64,000 bases of DNA from Microbulbifer agarilyticus (GCF_019800665.1 NZ_JAHVKO010000001.1:1-64000), one strand, 5' to 3'; positions 1 to 8,114 are shown, counted from the first letter of the stretch. Notes: generated from the sequence alone by a model not told the origin. Translations and numbers: made by a program.

Positions 1-175
1 GACAGAGCTTGTTCATCAGAGGATGTTCGAAAACGAAATCGATGCGGTAGCTCATATCATCGAATACATTGAGTTCTACAACCGAGAACGGCTTCACTCC
101 AGTCTCGGCTATCAATCGCCTTCAGAGTATGAAAAACTGGCGGCATAAAGTGTCCACGAAAGTGGTAGCAGATCA
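1..175 (+). mobile_element. Right end of an IS3-family insertion sequence
   Basis: The window opens inside the 3' part of a transposase gene whose stop codon is followed directly by a terminal inverted-repeat-like sequence at 151-175 that starts TGTCCACGAAAG and ends GATCA. IS3-family elements characteristically end in ...CA with the orfB stop a few bases from the right repeat, which matches. The left end lies outside the window, so the element's completeness and its target duplication cannot be judged. The element abuts what looks like the last bases of an integron attC site (176-198), so it appears to have inserted into a cassette array. Confidence 0.8.
2..148 (+). CDS. IS3-family transposase OrfB, C-terminal fragment
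   Basis: An open frame enters from the left edge and codes for 48 residues ending EYEKLAA. It carries the conserved C-terminal block of IS3 OrfB (rve integrase) proteins, FYNRERLHSSLGYQSP, with the usual Y-N-x-x-R-x-H-x-x-L-x-x-x-x-P spacing. The catalytic Asp, Asp and Glu lie upstream of the window, so activity cannot be assessed. In a complete element OrfB is made by frameshifting from OrfA and catalyses copy-out transposition. The stop codon is immediately followed by the element's right terminal repeat, so nothing is missing on the 3' side. Confidence 0.85.
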   Translation, partial: TELVHQRMFENEIDAVAHIIEYIEFYNRERLHSSLGYQSPSEYEKLAA

Positions 176-198
176 TGCCCCTTCCGGCGGCGTTATGC
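176..198 (+). other. Truncated attC site and start of the first integron cassette
   Basis: Only about 16 bases (176-191, ending GGCGGC) separate the insertion sequence from GTTATGC at 192-198. GTTATGC is taken as the crossover heptamer where the DoxX cassette begins, because its exact reverse complement GCATAAC occurs at 586-592, where that cassette's own attC starts. The preceding attC therefore seems to have been cut by the insertion, leaving only its last arm. This is inference from boundary complementarity; the integrase gene is not in the window. Confidence 0.55.
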
Positions 199-214
199 GT
201 ATTAGAGTCACAAG

Positions 215-607
215 ATGAGTATTAATCAGATTTGCCGATGGACCATAGGTGGTTGTTGGATCTACCACGGAATCATCCCAAAGCTCTTTACGATTGCGCC
301 TTTAGAGCAGCAAATGATGAACCGTCTCGGGTTTGGGGTGCAGATGACTGAGCGGCTAGTTCAAGCTGCAGGGGTAGCTGAAGTGTTCTTTGGTATTGTG
401 TTTATCGCTTTCTATCGGGTGCTTGCTATAAATCTACTAAATATGGTCGCATTGATAGCACTATTACTTTTTGTCGTTGTCTTTTCATCGATATCATTAC
501 TAGCAGCGTTCAATCCGATAACTACAAATATTCCAATTATCGCATTGAGCGCAATTCTTATCATGGAGCTTCGTAGGGGCGATACGCATAACAAGGCAGA
601 GCAATAG
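215..607 (+). CDS. DoxX-like small integral membrane protein (integron cassette gene)
   Basis: A 130-residue protein with about four hydrophobic segments and the motif YHGIIPKLF near the N-terminus, typical of the DoxX-like (DoxX_3) families. These are four-helix inner-membrane proteins, some linked to redox or quinone chemistry; the role of this branch is unknown. The start follows a weak ribosome site 23 bases after the cassette boundary, as usual in cassettes, which often lack promoters and are read from the array's Pc promoter. The last codons run into the attC site: the heptamer GCATAAC at 586-592 is part of the coding sequence. Base composition is AT-richer than the bulk of the window, consistent with acquisition by transfer. 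Confidence 0.75.
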   Translation: MSINQICRWTIGGCWIYHGIIPKLFTIAPLEQQMMNRLGFGVQMTERLVQAAGVAEVFFGIVFIAFYRVLAINLLNMVALIALLLFVVVFSSISLLAAFNPITTNIPIIALSAILIMELRRGDTHNKAEQ

Positions 608-727
608 CTGCGGCCTTTGGGAACCCCGGGAATAGCTTACCTTGTTTACCTTTTGCGCAGGTCACTCCGCTCCCATTTTTGCGCAAAAGGTGTGCTAGGT
701 CAGCTGCTCCAGCTAGCAGCGTTAAAT
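586..727 (+). other. attC recombination site of the DoxX cassette
   Basis: The site runs from GCATAAC (586-592) to GTTAAAT (721-727). Its 5' heptamer is the exact reverse complement of the heptamer that opens the same cassette at 192-198, which is expected because the two meet when the cassette is circular. Inside, GAGCAATAGCTG at the 5' side can pair with CAGCTGCTC at the 3' side, leaving bulged bases as attC folding requires. A further stem, CCTTTTGCGCA (649-659) with TGCGCAAAAGG (680-690), forms the distal hairpin. At about 140 bases it is at the long end, like Vibrio-type repeats. Confidence 0.75.
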
Positions 728-760
728 GCATAGACTGATACGAATAATGGAATATGGTCG

Positions 761-1306
761 ATGACTGAAAAAGAGAAAATGCTAGCAGGACTGCCTTATG
801 ATGCGTGGGATGAAGTTCTGTTAAGTGAGCGAATGACCGCAAAGGCAATTTGCCATAGTTTAAATGCTTACGATCCAGCTAAGTTGGATGAGCGAATGGC
901 ATTGTTGTCAAATTTATTGACGATAGATGGAAGAGCACATATAGAGCCTAATTTTTATTGTGACTATGGTTACAACATTAGGTTGGGCAATAACTTTTAC
1001 TCAAATCACCACCTAACTATTTTGGATGTATGTAGGGTAGATATTGGAGACAATGTTTTAATTGGTCCCCATGTTATGATTTCCACCGCTACACATCCAA
1101 TTAATGCCATTGAGCGCCGTACAACGGAATATGGAAAACCTATTTTAATTGGAAGCGATGTTTGGATTGGTGGGAATGTTTCAATACTTCCAGGGGTTTC
1201 TATAGGTAATAATACTGTGATAGGCGCCGGTAGTGTTGTAAATAGAGATATCCCAGATAATTGTGTCGCCGTAGGTGGTCCTTGTAAAGTCGTTAAATCG
1301 GTTTAG
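761..1306 (+). CDS. Maltose/galactoside-type O-acetyltransferase (integron cassette gene)
   Basis: A 181-residue left-handed beta-helix acyltransferase of the Maa/LacA/NodL group, which transfers acetyl from acetyl-CoA to a sugar hydroxyl. The N-terminal helical part (MTEKEKMLAGLPYDAWDE) matches the maltose-acetyltransferase N-domain. Hexapeptide repeats follow from about residue 65, for example IRLGNN, VDIGDN, ILIGSDVWIG, VSIGNN and TVIGAG. The catalytic histidine is in TATHP, and the usual C-terminal GGPCKVVK closes the protein. The gene sits between two attC sites and is AT-rich, so it is a captured cassette. Related xenobiotic acetyltransferases in cassettes can inactivate antibiotics, but the N-domain favours a sugar substrate; which sugar cannot be told. 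Confidence 0.85.
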   Translation: MTEKEKMLAGLPYDAWDEVLLSERMTAKAICHSLNAYDPAKLDERMALLSNLLTIDGRAHIEPNFYCDYGYNIRLGNNFYSNHHLTILDVCRVDIGDNVLIGPHVMISTATHPINAIERRTTEYGKPILIGSDVWIGGNVSILPGVSIGNNTVIGAGSVVNRDIPDNCVAVGGPCKVVKSV

Positions 1307-1311
1307 TTAGT

Positions 1312-1379
1312 ATTTAACAAGCGCATGTTCCGGATAGGTTCCCGCTACCTTTCAGTATGTCCAAATGCATGTGTTGTAA
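1312..1379 (+). other. attC recombination site of the acetyltransferase cassette
   Basis: The site begins with ATTTAAC (1312-1318), which fits RYYYAAC and is the exact reverse complement of GTTAAAT (721-727), the start of the acetyltransferase cassette. The 3' end is placed at GTTGTAA (1373-1379). Outer arms ACAAGCGCATG and CATGTGTTGT pair with one mismatch or bulge, and GGATAGGT pairs with ACCTTTCAGTATGTCC around the centre. No reverse complement of GTTGTAA (TTACAAC) was found in the following 4 kb, so this seems to be the last recognisable attC of the array. Confidence 0.65.
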
Positions 1380-1500
1380 AAATACATAAACTCCCCCTGT
1401 TTATTCTCTGACAACTTAGTAACTTTTCTACTGATTTCACCTTGATTTCACCCTAGCTTCTTTAAAGTGCTACTCACTCAGCTATTTAAAGGTGCTAACC

Positions 1501-2196
1501 ATGTCGAGCAGTATCCACTTAAAGCAAATTGGCCATCATTTTACCTTGGCCAAGCAGCAGGTCAGCCTGTTTGAGGGGTTGAATATTGAACTGCACAGTG
1601 GCCAGTCTTACGCCATTGTGGGGCCCTCTGGAGTAGGCAAATCAAGCTTATTACTGTTAATGGCGGGGCTTGAATGTCCGGTTTCTGGCGAGGTGCAATT
1701 TCAGAAAAATGGTGACCCGCAACCACTAAAGAACCTGCGTCAGAGCTCGGGTTTTATTTTTCAGCAGTTCCATTTGTTACCCGAACTTGATGCATTGAGC
1801 AACGTCGCGCTGCCTTTAAAGCTAAAAGGCGACAAGTGTGCATTAGTCACAGCTGAGCTATGGCTCGATAAGGTTGGGTTATCTGACCGAATGTATCATA
1901 AACCACAGCAGCTCAGTGGCGGTGAGCAGCAACGGGTGGCTATTGCACGTACTTTAGCAATGCAGCCGCAATTTATTTTTGCCGATGAGCCTACAGGCAA
2001 TCTAGACGAGAAAACCGCACAATATATCGCACAATTGATGTTTGATTGCTGTCAACAAAGTGGCGTGGGGCTGGTACTCGTCACTCACTCGATGGAGTTA
2101 GCGCAGCACGCCGATACTTTACTGCAATTGGGGCAAGGAAAATTAACGGTCAAGCCTGGCAACCATGCTGCGGCTACTGTAGGTGCATTATGCTGA
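1501..2196 (+). CDS. ABC transporter ATP-binding protein, LolD/MacB type
   Basis: A 231-residue nucleotide-binding subunit. Walker A is GPSGVGKSS, the Q-loop region is [11 protein letters not shown], the ABC signature [16 protein letters not shown], Walker [14 protein letters not shown], and the switch histidine is in LVLVTHS. The DEPTGNLDE form and the FtsX-type partner place it with the LolD/YbbA/MacB group, which moves lipids, lipoproteins or peptides out of the inner membrane. The start used is the ATG preceded by AAAGG at 8 bases; an upstream in-frame GTG is less likely. Its 3' end overlaps the permease start (ATGCTGA), implying translational coupling. The partner permease is frameshifted, so the transporter may not be functional. 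Confidence 0.9.
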   Translation: MSSSIHLKQIGHHFTLAKQQVSLFEGLNIELHSGQSYAIVGPSGVGKSSLLLLMAGLECPVSGEVQFQKNGDPQPLKNLRQSSGFIFQQFHLLPELDALSNVALPLKLKGDKCALVTAELWLDKVGLSDRMYHKPQQLSGGEQQRVAIARTLAMQPQFIFADEPTGNLDEKTAQYIAQLMFDCCQQSGVGLVLVTHSMELAQHADTLLQLGQGKLTVKPGNHAAATVGALC

Positions 2197-4660
2197 TTCT
2201 ATTAGTGTGGCAACTGTTCCGCCAGCAATACCATCAAGGGGATGCACGATTAATTCGCTGGACCCAAACAAGTTTGATGTTTTTCATATTAACGCTCAGC
2301 TTGACCAGTAGTTCCATTCAAGCGTATTTAGCCAATAATTTGCAGCAAATGCTCGGCAGCGATTTAGTGATTTCTCACCATCAAGCGTTGACCGGTGCGC
2401 AATTAGACAAGTTGCAGCGGCATGCGCAGGAGTTGAGCGTGAGCCAACTGGTGAACGTAACGTTGACTCATGATAACCATTGGCAAGCGGTGCAGTTAAA
2501 GGCAGTGGATGATCACTATCCAGTACAAGGCACACTGCAGGTGGCGTTTGAGACGGGCGGGCAAGGTCAATCCCTGAGCCGTGGGCCTAAACCCGGTGAG
2601 ATCTGGGTCGATAGTCGATTGTTTACCTCGCTGCAGCTCACCTTTGGCCAATCCTTAGATATGGGGCATGGAAAATTAAGGCTAACAGGTTTGGTGCAAC
2701 ACGAACCCGACCGTTTACTCGAAGGCCATTCTGTGGGATGCGTGCGCTGGTGCATCTAGATGACCTTTCATTGATACAAGCGGACAATGGCAACTATCGC
2801 TATTTGCTTACGGGGGACGATAGGGAGCTGAACACCCTAAAGCAATGGGTCGCTGCTGAGCTAGTGACTGCGCAGCTCTATGACAAATACAGTGGCCATC
2901 CTCTGGCGACGTTTTGGCAACGCGTTGAGAATTTTGTTGGCTTGGCATCTGTACTGTTGTTTTTGATGGCGGCCATAGCCATAGACCAAGCCTGTCGACG
3001 TCAGTTGCTTTCCCAGCAGCGTTTTGCGGCAGTGTGTTTGGCCATGGGTAGCAATAAACCCCAAGTATTTGCTCTGTCGTTTGGCCAGTGGTTACTGACC
3101 GTCATTGCAGGACTAATTCCGGCAACCGCCTTGGCATGGGGGGCGGGACATCTGATTTTGCAGCAAATGCAGACCCAGTTTACTGATCTATCCACCACCT
3201 GGATGTGGACAGATATAGTCAGTAGTTACGCGCTATTGTTGACTCTACTGGCGATTTTCCAAATTCCCAATTGGTTAGTGATGGCTAAAGTAACCCCCGC
3301 GCAGCTAGTTCGCCAAATGGAGAGCCCGAATCACTTGTTGCCCCGTTACGGATTTACGTTAATCAGTGTGGCAGCAGTAGCCTTTGTCTACTCAGACAAC
3401 GGTCTGCTCACGGCCATGACGCTATCCGCTATGGCAGCTACCTTGATATTGATGATGGGCTTGACTTGGGTGGTGCTGAGTCTGGGGCATATGGTGACGA
3501 GCCGGGCGACGGGCATGATCGCTTTTGGTTTCTATATGATGAAACAGCGCTTGCTCAGTAAGTCCGTTCAAATTTTGGGTGTTGGAATGTGCGCCACCTT
3601 GTTGCTGTTCACCCTAAGTTTGATGAAAGACATTGGCCAAACCATGGAAGGCTATACCCGCGAGCACGATGGTAATCTGATGATCACCCAGGCCAACGAA
3701 CATCAAGTGCAAGACATTCGCCAATGGAGTGCACAGAATGGTAGTGACATTCGCCAATTAATGCCGTTTTGGTACGCGCAGTTAAGTCATGTTAACGGCC
3801 AGCCCCTGGCAGAATTTGCGACAGGCCCCAGTGAAAGTTTGGTCAGCTTGCAGAAGCCTGTCCGCTTGCATTTTAGTACAAACCAGGCAAACAATAACCG
3901 AACGGTGGCTGGTCAACGCTGGCTAGATCGGGATGCTGACTGGCAACAAGTATCCGTTGAGCAAGAAGTCATGACGGATATGGGGTTGAAGCTTGGCGAC
4001 CAATTACAGTTTGAGGTTGCGGGGCAATCTTTGAACTTTGTAATCAAGGCCAGCCATAAATACGTGCCGGGCGAAGGTTCCATCACCTTTTGGTTTGATG
4101 TGCCAGAAAGCACCACGCACCAGCTCCAAACACCGCCTCTTTATATGGGAAGCCTTGAGCTTGCGGACATTGCTTGGGAGCAATTGGCCGAGCTTTGGCA
4201 GCGTCACCCATCATTGCGGTTAATCTCGGTGCGGGAGTTGACACAGCGCTTTGATGATACGTTGTCGATGGTGATTAAGCTGGTATGTGGATTTAGCCTG
4301 ATGATAATTTTGCTGGCACTGCTGGTAATTAGTGCGTCGGTCAAAGGCTATGAAGCTGATGAGCGTAAAAAGAACGCATTATTGATCAGCTTTGGCCAAT
4401 CACGCCTTGCCTGCGGTAAACTAAGCTTGTTTGAGTGGTTGCTGACTTCTTTGATTGCCAGTGTGGGAGCCATTTTAGGTACGCATCTTACGGCCCAATT
4501 AATCTACCAGTCGCAATTTGGCGTACATTATAAGCCAGATTGGCTATGGATGATCGCTACTATAATCGTCAGTGCACTTGTGGTGTGCAGCGCTGGCATG
4601 ATGGCCAGTCGCAGTAGTTTAAAGTTTTCCGTTGGGACCTTGTTAAGGAACGCAGGGTGA
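2190..4660 (+). pseudogene. FtsX-like ABC transporter permease, frameshifted
   Basis: The permease of the preceding ATPase, resembling YbbP-type transporters (about 820 residues if repaired). The first frame starts at an ATG overlapping the ATPase stop and encodes an N-terminal membrane helix and part of the periplasmic domain, ending at 2759 in GHSVGCVRWCI. The remainder continues in another frame from 2738 (MRALVHLDDLSLIQA) to the natural stop. Homology-like continuity (LLEGHSV, then MRALVHLDD) places a one-base deletion at roughly 2730-2738. The downstream part keeps two FtsX domains with several membrane segments each. No slippery heptamer is present, so programmed frameshifting is unlikely. 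A sequencing error remains possible because the rest of the gene is intact. Confidence 0.85.
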
Positions 4661-4732
4661 TTAGAATTTCAAACTTGATAGCGAAAAAGCAATGAGGTTT
4701 GGCCGTTAACGTATTTGGATATTTTTAGCGCA

Positions 4733-4756
4733 AGGGCCGTTGGGGGCTACGGCCCT
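4733..4756. other. Hairpin between permease and acetyltransferase
   Basis: AGGGCCGT and ACGGCCCT form an 8-base stem around an 8-base loop. No T-run follows on either strand, so it is a poor intrinsic terminator. It could be a decayed recombination-site arm, but no matching heptamer pair was found around the following gene. Confidence 0.35.
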
Positions 4757-4796
4757 CCACGGGACGGCGGTATACGTGTAGAGTTCGAGAATTTGA

Positions 4797-5240
4797 ATGA
4801 AAATTATAAAAGTTGACGAAGAACATATAGAAAACCTATCTAAATTATTTAATTTATATCGACAGTTTTATGATTGTTCTTCAGATATAGATAAGGCAAG
4901 AAGCTTTATATCAGAGAGGATTCATAACGGTGAGTCGATCATTTTTGTTGTCGAGAGCGGGAGTGAATTAGCAGGATTTATTCAGATTTATCCATCATTT
5001 TGCTCTGTGGATGCCGTAAAAATATTTATCCTATATGATCTCTATGTTGATGAATCTGGAAGAGGTAAGGGTGTTGCTGCTTTGTTGATGAATAAAGCAA
5101 GAGAGTATGCCATTGCAAATGATGTAAAAAGGATTGATTTGGTAACAGCCAAAGATAATAGTCCAGCAAGAAAGCTATATGAAAAACTTGGTTATCAAAC
5201 GGCTTTAGAAAATTTTGTTAACTATTCGCTAAACCTTTAA
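4797..5240 (+). CDS. GNAT family N-acetyltransferase
   Basis: A 147-residue protein with the GNAT fold. Motif A is visible as LYVDESGRGKGVAALLMNKA with the acetyl-CoA pyrophosphate-binding R-G-x-G-x-A pattern, and motif B as ARKLYEKLGYQT. The acceptor cannot be predicted; small single-domain proteins of this kind acetylate amines, antibiotics or protein N-termini. The gene is strongly AT-rich compared with its surroundings and stands alone between two non-coding stretches. This is typical of a transferred or cassette-borne gene, although flanking attC heptamers were not identified. The start has no strong ribosome-binding site. Confidence 0.85.
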   Translation: MKIIKVDEEHIENLSKLFNLYRQFYDCSSDIDKARSFISERIHNGESIIFVVESGSELAGFIQIYPSFCSVDAVKIFILYDLYVDESGRGKGVAALLMNKAREYAIANDVKRIDLVTAKDNSPARKLYEKLGYQTALENFVNYSLNL

Positions 5241-5538
5241 CCTGGCGCAGAAAATGACATTTGAAAAGTTATGTCTATACCTTAATCAGCATTGATGATG
5301 TAATCCCGCCTTTCGCGTAGCAATATCAATCAGTGGAAATTTGAAGAGCTTTCTTTTAACACTTCAGGGCTCTATTTATATGGGGCAGGTATATAAGAGC
5401 GGATCATAGTGGTCGCCGAAGGTAGTTGTGACTCACGCTTTAAAATACCTAAAAACTATACTTACCTTGGACCGCTAGGGCGGTATTGAGTTTGTAGTCT
5501 TAGTGAAACTTCCGAAGAGTAGGGATTTCTGAGAAAAA
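5241..5538. other. Non-coding stretch without recognisable content
   Basis: AT-rich spacer between the GNAT gene and yjdM. No convincing open frame, hairpin with T-run, or attC heptamer pair was found. It presumably holds the promoter of yjdM, but no clear -35/-10 pair stands out. Confidence 0.4.
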
Positions 5539-5874
5539 ATGTTACATCCAGCATGCCCGAAATGTAGCTCAAGCTATGCGTATCAGGACCATGAGAATCT
5601 GGTCTGTCCAGAGTGTGGTTATGAGTGGAATCCATCCGAATCTTCAGATGAGGATGCGGTCATCGTTAGGGATTCTAATGGAAGCCTTCTCCAGGCAGGC
5701 GATAAGATTACCCTGATTAAAGATCTCAAGGTAAAAGGAAGTTCGCAGGGGCTAAAAATTGGTTCCAAGACGGTGATACGAAGAATTGTGGACGGTAAGG
5801 ACCACCAGCTTGATTGCAAATTTCCCGGGGTGGGTGAAATTATGGTTACCGCAAAGTTTGTAAAGAAAGCCTGA
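5539..5874 (+). CDS. yjdM: YjdM/PhnA-type zinc-ribbon protein
   Basis: A 111-residue protein of the YjdM (formerly PhnA) family. The N-terminal zinc ribbon is CPKCSSSYAYQDHENLVCPECGYEW with two CxxC pairs. The C-terminal SH3-like domain contains the family block VVRDSNGxxLxxGDxxTLIKDLKVKGSS in slightly diverged form and ends GEIMVTAKFVKKA. Despite the old name, the family is not required for phosphonate breakdown and its function is unknown. Length matches the family (about 110 residues). Its stop codon shares one base with the start of the following CPBP gene, suggesting cotranscription. Confidence 0.9.
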   Translation: MLHPACPKCSSSYAYQDHENLVCPECGYEWNPSESSDEDAVIVRDSNGSLLQAGDKITLIKDLKVKGSSQGLKIGSKTVIRRIVDGKDHQLDCKFPGVGEIMVTAKFVKKA

Positions 5875-6587
5875 TGCTTGGGGGCATCGTAGCGCTGTTG
5901 TTATCCTGGGTCATCCTTCACCGCATGGCCGGGGAGCCCTTTACTGTCTTGGGTATTACCCCAACCTGGAAGCGTTGCGGTGAATTTCTGTTTGGCATGG
6001 TGTTTATGGCTGCCGTAGCGGTTATCAACTTCACCTGGCAGGCGCACTTCAAGCAAATTAGCTATACGATTAACTTGGAATACAGCTTGCTGGATTCTCT
6101 CCGTGGATCGTTTTGGGTATTTAGAGCGGTTCTGTTTGAAGAACTCGTGTTTCGCGGGGCTATCCTATATCTGCTGATCAGGTATGTCGGGCTGATAAAG
6201 GCGTGTCTGCTCAGTTCCATGATTTTTGGCGTCTACCATTGGTTCAGTTATGAGGTTTTTGGGGCTCACCTTGTACTGATGATATACATCTTTCTGGTTA
6301 CTGGTATGGGCGGCTGGATGTTTGCCTTTGCCTATGCGAAAACAAAGTCTCTGTTCGCACCGGTCGGCTTGCATCTTGGCTGGAATCTTGTCACGGCAAT
6401 CGTATTTTCTTTGGGGCCCCTCGGTAACCAGTGGCTGATCCAACAGGGGGAAGCGGTTCATACGAGTGATTGGATCACACTGATTTTCTTTTCACTACAA
6501 GCGATCGTCGCTCCTGGTCTGGTGACGCTGTACCTGCTCGCGCGCTACAAGTCGGTTGAATGCAATGCCGCAGCTTTGGTGAGATGA
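5874..6587 (+). CDS. CPBP-family intramembrane metalloprotease (CAAX protease/bacteriocin-processing)
   Basis: A 237-residue polytopic membrane protein of the Abi/CPBP family. Motif 1, EELVFRG, is at residues 89-95 (two glutamates plus Arg); motif 2 is FGVYHW and motif 3 is GLHLGWNL, giving the Glu-Glu/His/His metal site of these intramembrane glutamate proteases. Family members cleave prenylated proteins or peptides, or confer bacteriocin immunity; the substrate here is unknown. The ATG overlaps the last base of the yjdM stop. The first transmembrane helix starts immediately, so the N-terminus may be shorter than in relatives. Confidence 0.85.
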   Translation: MLGGIVALLLSWVILHRMAGEPFTVLGITPTWKRCGEFLFGMVFMAAVAVINFTWQAHFKQISYTINLEYSLLDSLRGSFWVFRAVLFEELVFRGAILYLLIRYVGLIKACLLSSMIFGVYHWFSYEVFGAHLVLMIYIFLVTGMGGWMFAFAYAKTKSLFAPVGLHLGWNLVTAIVFSLGPLGNQWLIQQGEAVHTSDWITLIFFSLQAIVAPGLVTLYLLARYKSVECNAAALVR

Positions 6588-6644
6588 TTGATACATACCG
6601 TTGCTCCGCTATGTTCCACCCAATATTTTCTTAGGTGAAATCCA

Positions 6645-7358
6645 TTGAAGAAAATCATATTTGTTATTCTTTTTTTAGCAATCGCAGCATATCTGTTCTA
6701 TCAGTATGGAAGAACAATTTGGCATCCGGCGACAACCAAGATCACCGGTAAGAAAACGGTAGCAGAGGTTATTGATCTTTATGGAGATCAAGCAAGACAA
6801 GAGCTGGAGCCGCTGTTCAATAAAAAAGGCATCAGCTACCCGCCGTCAAAACTCGCGCTTGTTGCCTTCAAGGATAAAGATGTCTTGGAAGTCTGGGCAT
6901 CAAACGGCAGTGGCTATCAGCTGATTACGTCCTATCCCATCAAGGCGGCTAGTGGTGTACCGGGCCCGAAATTGCGCGAGGGAGATAAGCAGGTTCCGGA
7001 AGGTATTTATAAGATCATCGGGTTTAACCCAAATAGCGCTTATCATCTTTCCATGAAGTTAAATTATCCCAACGATTTTGATTTGGTACATGCCAAGAAT
7101 GAAGGTCGGACTTATCCAGGTACAAATATATTTATCCATGGCCGTGCAGCTTCTATAGGCTGTCTGGCAATGGGGGACCCTGCGATCGAGCAATTGTTTT
7201 CCTTGGTTTATGCTACCGGAAAGTCGAATACGACAGTGCTTATTTCACCATCCGACCCATCGCAGAGCACGCTACGCCCACCCGCTGACTCTCCGTCGTG
7301 GGTTTCCGATCTATATAAAGATATTGAGTCAAAGTACTCGGAAATTACCGGGAAGTAG
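6645..7358 (+). CDS. Exported YafK-type L,D-transpeptidase
   Basis: A 237-residue protein with a single N-terminal hydrophobic helix (KKIIFVILFLAIAAYLFYQY) acting as signal anchor. The YkuD/YafK catalytic motif is IFIHGRAASIGCLAMGD, with His165 and nucleophile Cys173. Relatives (YafK/DpaA) act on peptidoglycan, making or cutting L,D bonds such as the Braun lipoprotein-murein link. The TTG start is chosen because AGGTG lies 9-13 bases upstream; no ATG fits the frame. Its 3' end overlaps that of the convergent metallo-hydrolase by 30 bases. Confidence 0.85.
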   Translation: MKKIIFVILFLAIAAYLFYQYGRTIWHPATTKITGKKTVAEVIDLYGDQARQELEPLFNKKGISYPPSKLALVAFKDKDVLEVWASNGSGYQLITSYPIKAASGVPGPKLREGDKQVPEGIYKIIGFNPNSAYHLSMKLNYPNDFDLVHAKNEGRTYPGTNIFIHGRAASIGCLAMGDPAIEQLFSLVYATGKSNTTVLISPSDPSQSTLRPPADSPSWVSDLYKDIESKYSEITGK

Positions 7359-8114
7359 GTCCACGCCACATTCCAGCGTCTCAAACCAGTTCAAAAACTC
7401 GGCGACCATTTTCTTGCCAACAAAGGGTTTGCCGTGCTGCGGCAATATCATTTCCACATCCAATAGCCTTATCCGATTCACCCACTCGCGGCAGGCACGA
7501 TTGCCCGCCATGTAGCGGCGGTGAAAGCCCTCCATGCGCGGGATATGTGCTGCCATGTCATCTACCGGTAGGTGATCCTGTCCTGGGGTAATGGCTGCAC
7601 CCACATCGCCGGAAAATAAGGCTTTGCTGATGGGGTCGTAGAAATGGAAGTTGCCTACAGAGTGCAGAAAATGTGCGGGCACCGCTTGAAAGCTGGTTTC
7701 CCCCAGTGGAATACGACCTCCTTCGTCAGGTAGTTCGATCATGCGGTGGGTGAGAGAGGCATTCATGCGTTCAGACACGAAGCCTGATACGAGATGGGGC
7801 AGGAACCGGGCCCACAGCTTGGATGTTACAACGCAGCAGTCGGTATGCATGAGCCAGCGGGGCAGGGATGCAATGATATCGGGGTCTTGATGCGAGGCGC
7901 ATACGTAGCGCAGCGACTTCAAGTCGATGAGCTTGGATAGCTCGAATGACAGCGCGCTATAGGTGAGGTCGCCGCCGGGATCAAATAGCGCGGCTTCACC
8001 GTGATCAATGATGACCAGTTGATTGCTCGGAATGGCTTCTCCATCCACCAGACCCGTTACGAATAGACAAATATGATCGTCTTTGTCGTAGAGTTTTATA
8101 ATCTGCTGGCTCAT
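7329..8114 (-). CDS. Metallo-beta-lactamase-fold protein of the ODP (oxygen-sensing diiron) type
   Basis: About 261 residues from the chosen ATG (MSQQIIKLYD), preceded by AGAAGGGA at good spacing. The frame is open 40 codons further to a GTG at 8234, but that extension lacks a ribosome site and a family match. The metal-binding loop reads ASHQDPDII, the HxDxD form seen in FprA-like ODP domains. Later histidines are in VPAHFLHSVGNFHFYDP, the aspartate in LFSGDVG and the last histidine in PQHGKPF. Family members bind a diiron centre and reduce or sense oxygen or NO; no flavodoxin domain is attached, so a sensor or stand-alone hydrolase role is likely. It is transcribed divergently from the racemase. 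Confidence 0.8.
   Translation of the reverse strand: MSQQIIKLYDKDDHICLFVTGLVDGEAIPSNQLVIIDHGEAALFDPGGDLTYSALSFELSKLIDLKSLRYVCASHQDPDIIASLPRWLMHTDCCVVTSKLWARFLPHLVSGFVSERMNASLTHRMIELPDEGGRIPLGETSFQAVPAHFLHSVGNFHFYDPISKALFSGDVGAAITPGQDHLPVDDMAAHIPRMEGFHRRYMAGNRACREWVNRIRLLDVEMILPQHGKPFVGKKMVAEFLNWFETLECGVDLLPGNFRVL

Noticed and set aside
561-848. A minus-strand open frame of 95 codons
   Set aside because: It covers the attC site and the start of the acetyltransferase gene and has no domain.
2725-2760. Programmed ribosomal frameshift in the permease
   Set aside because: No slippery heptamer or downstream pseudoknot-like structure was seen; loss of one base is simpler.
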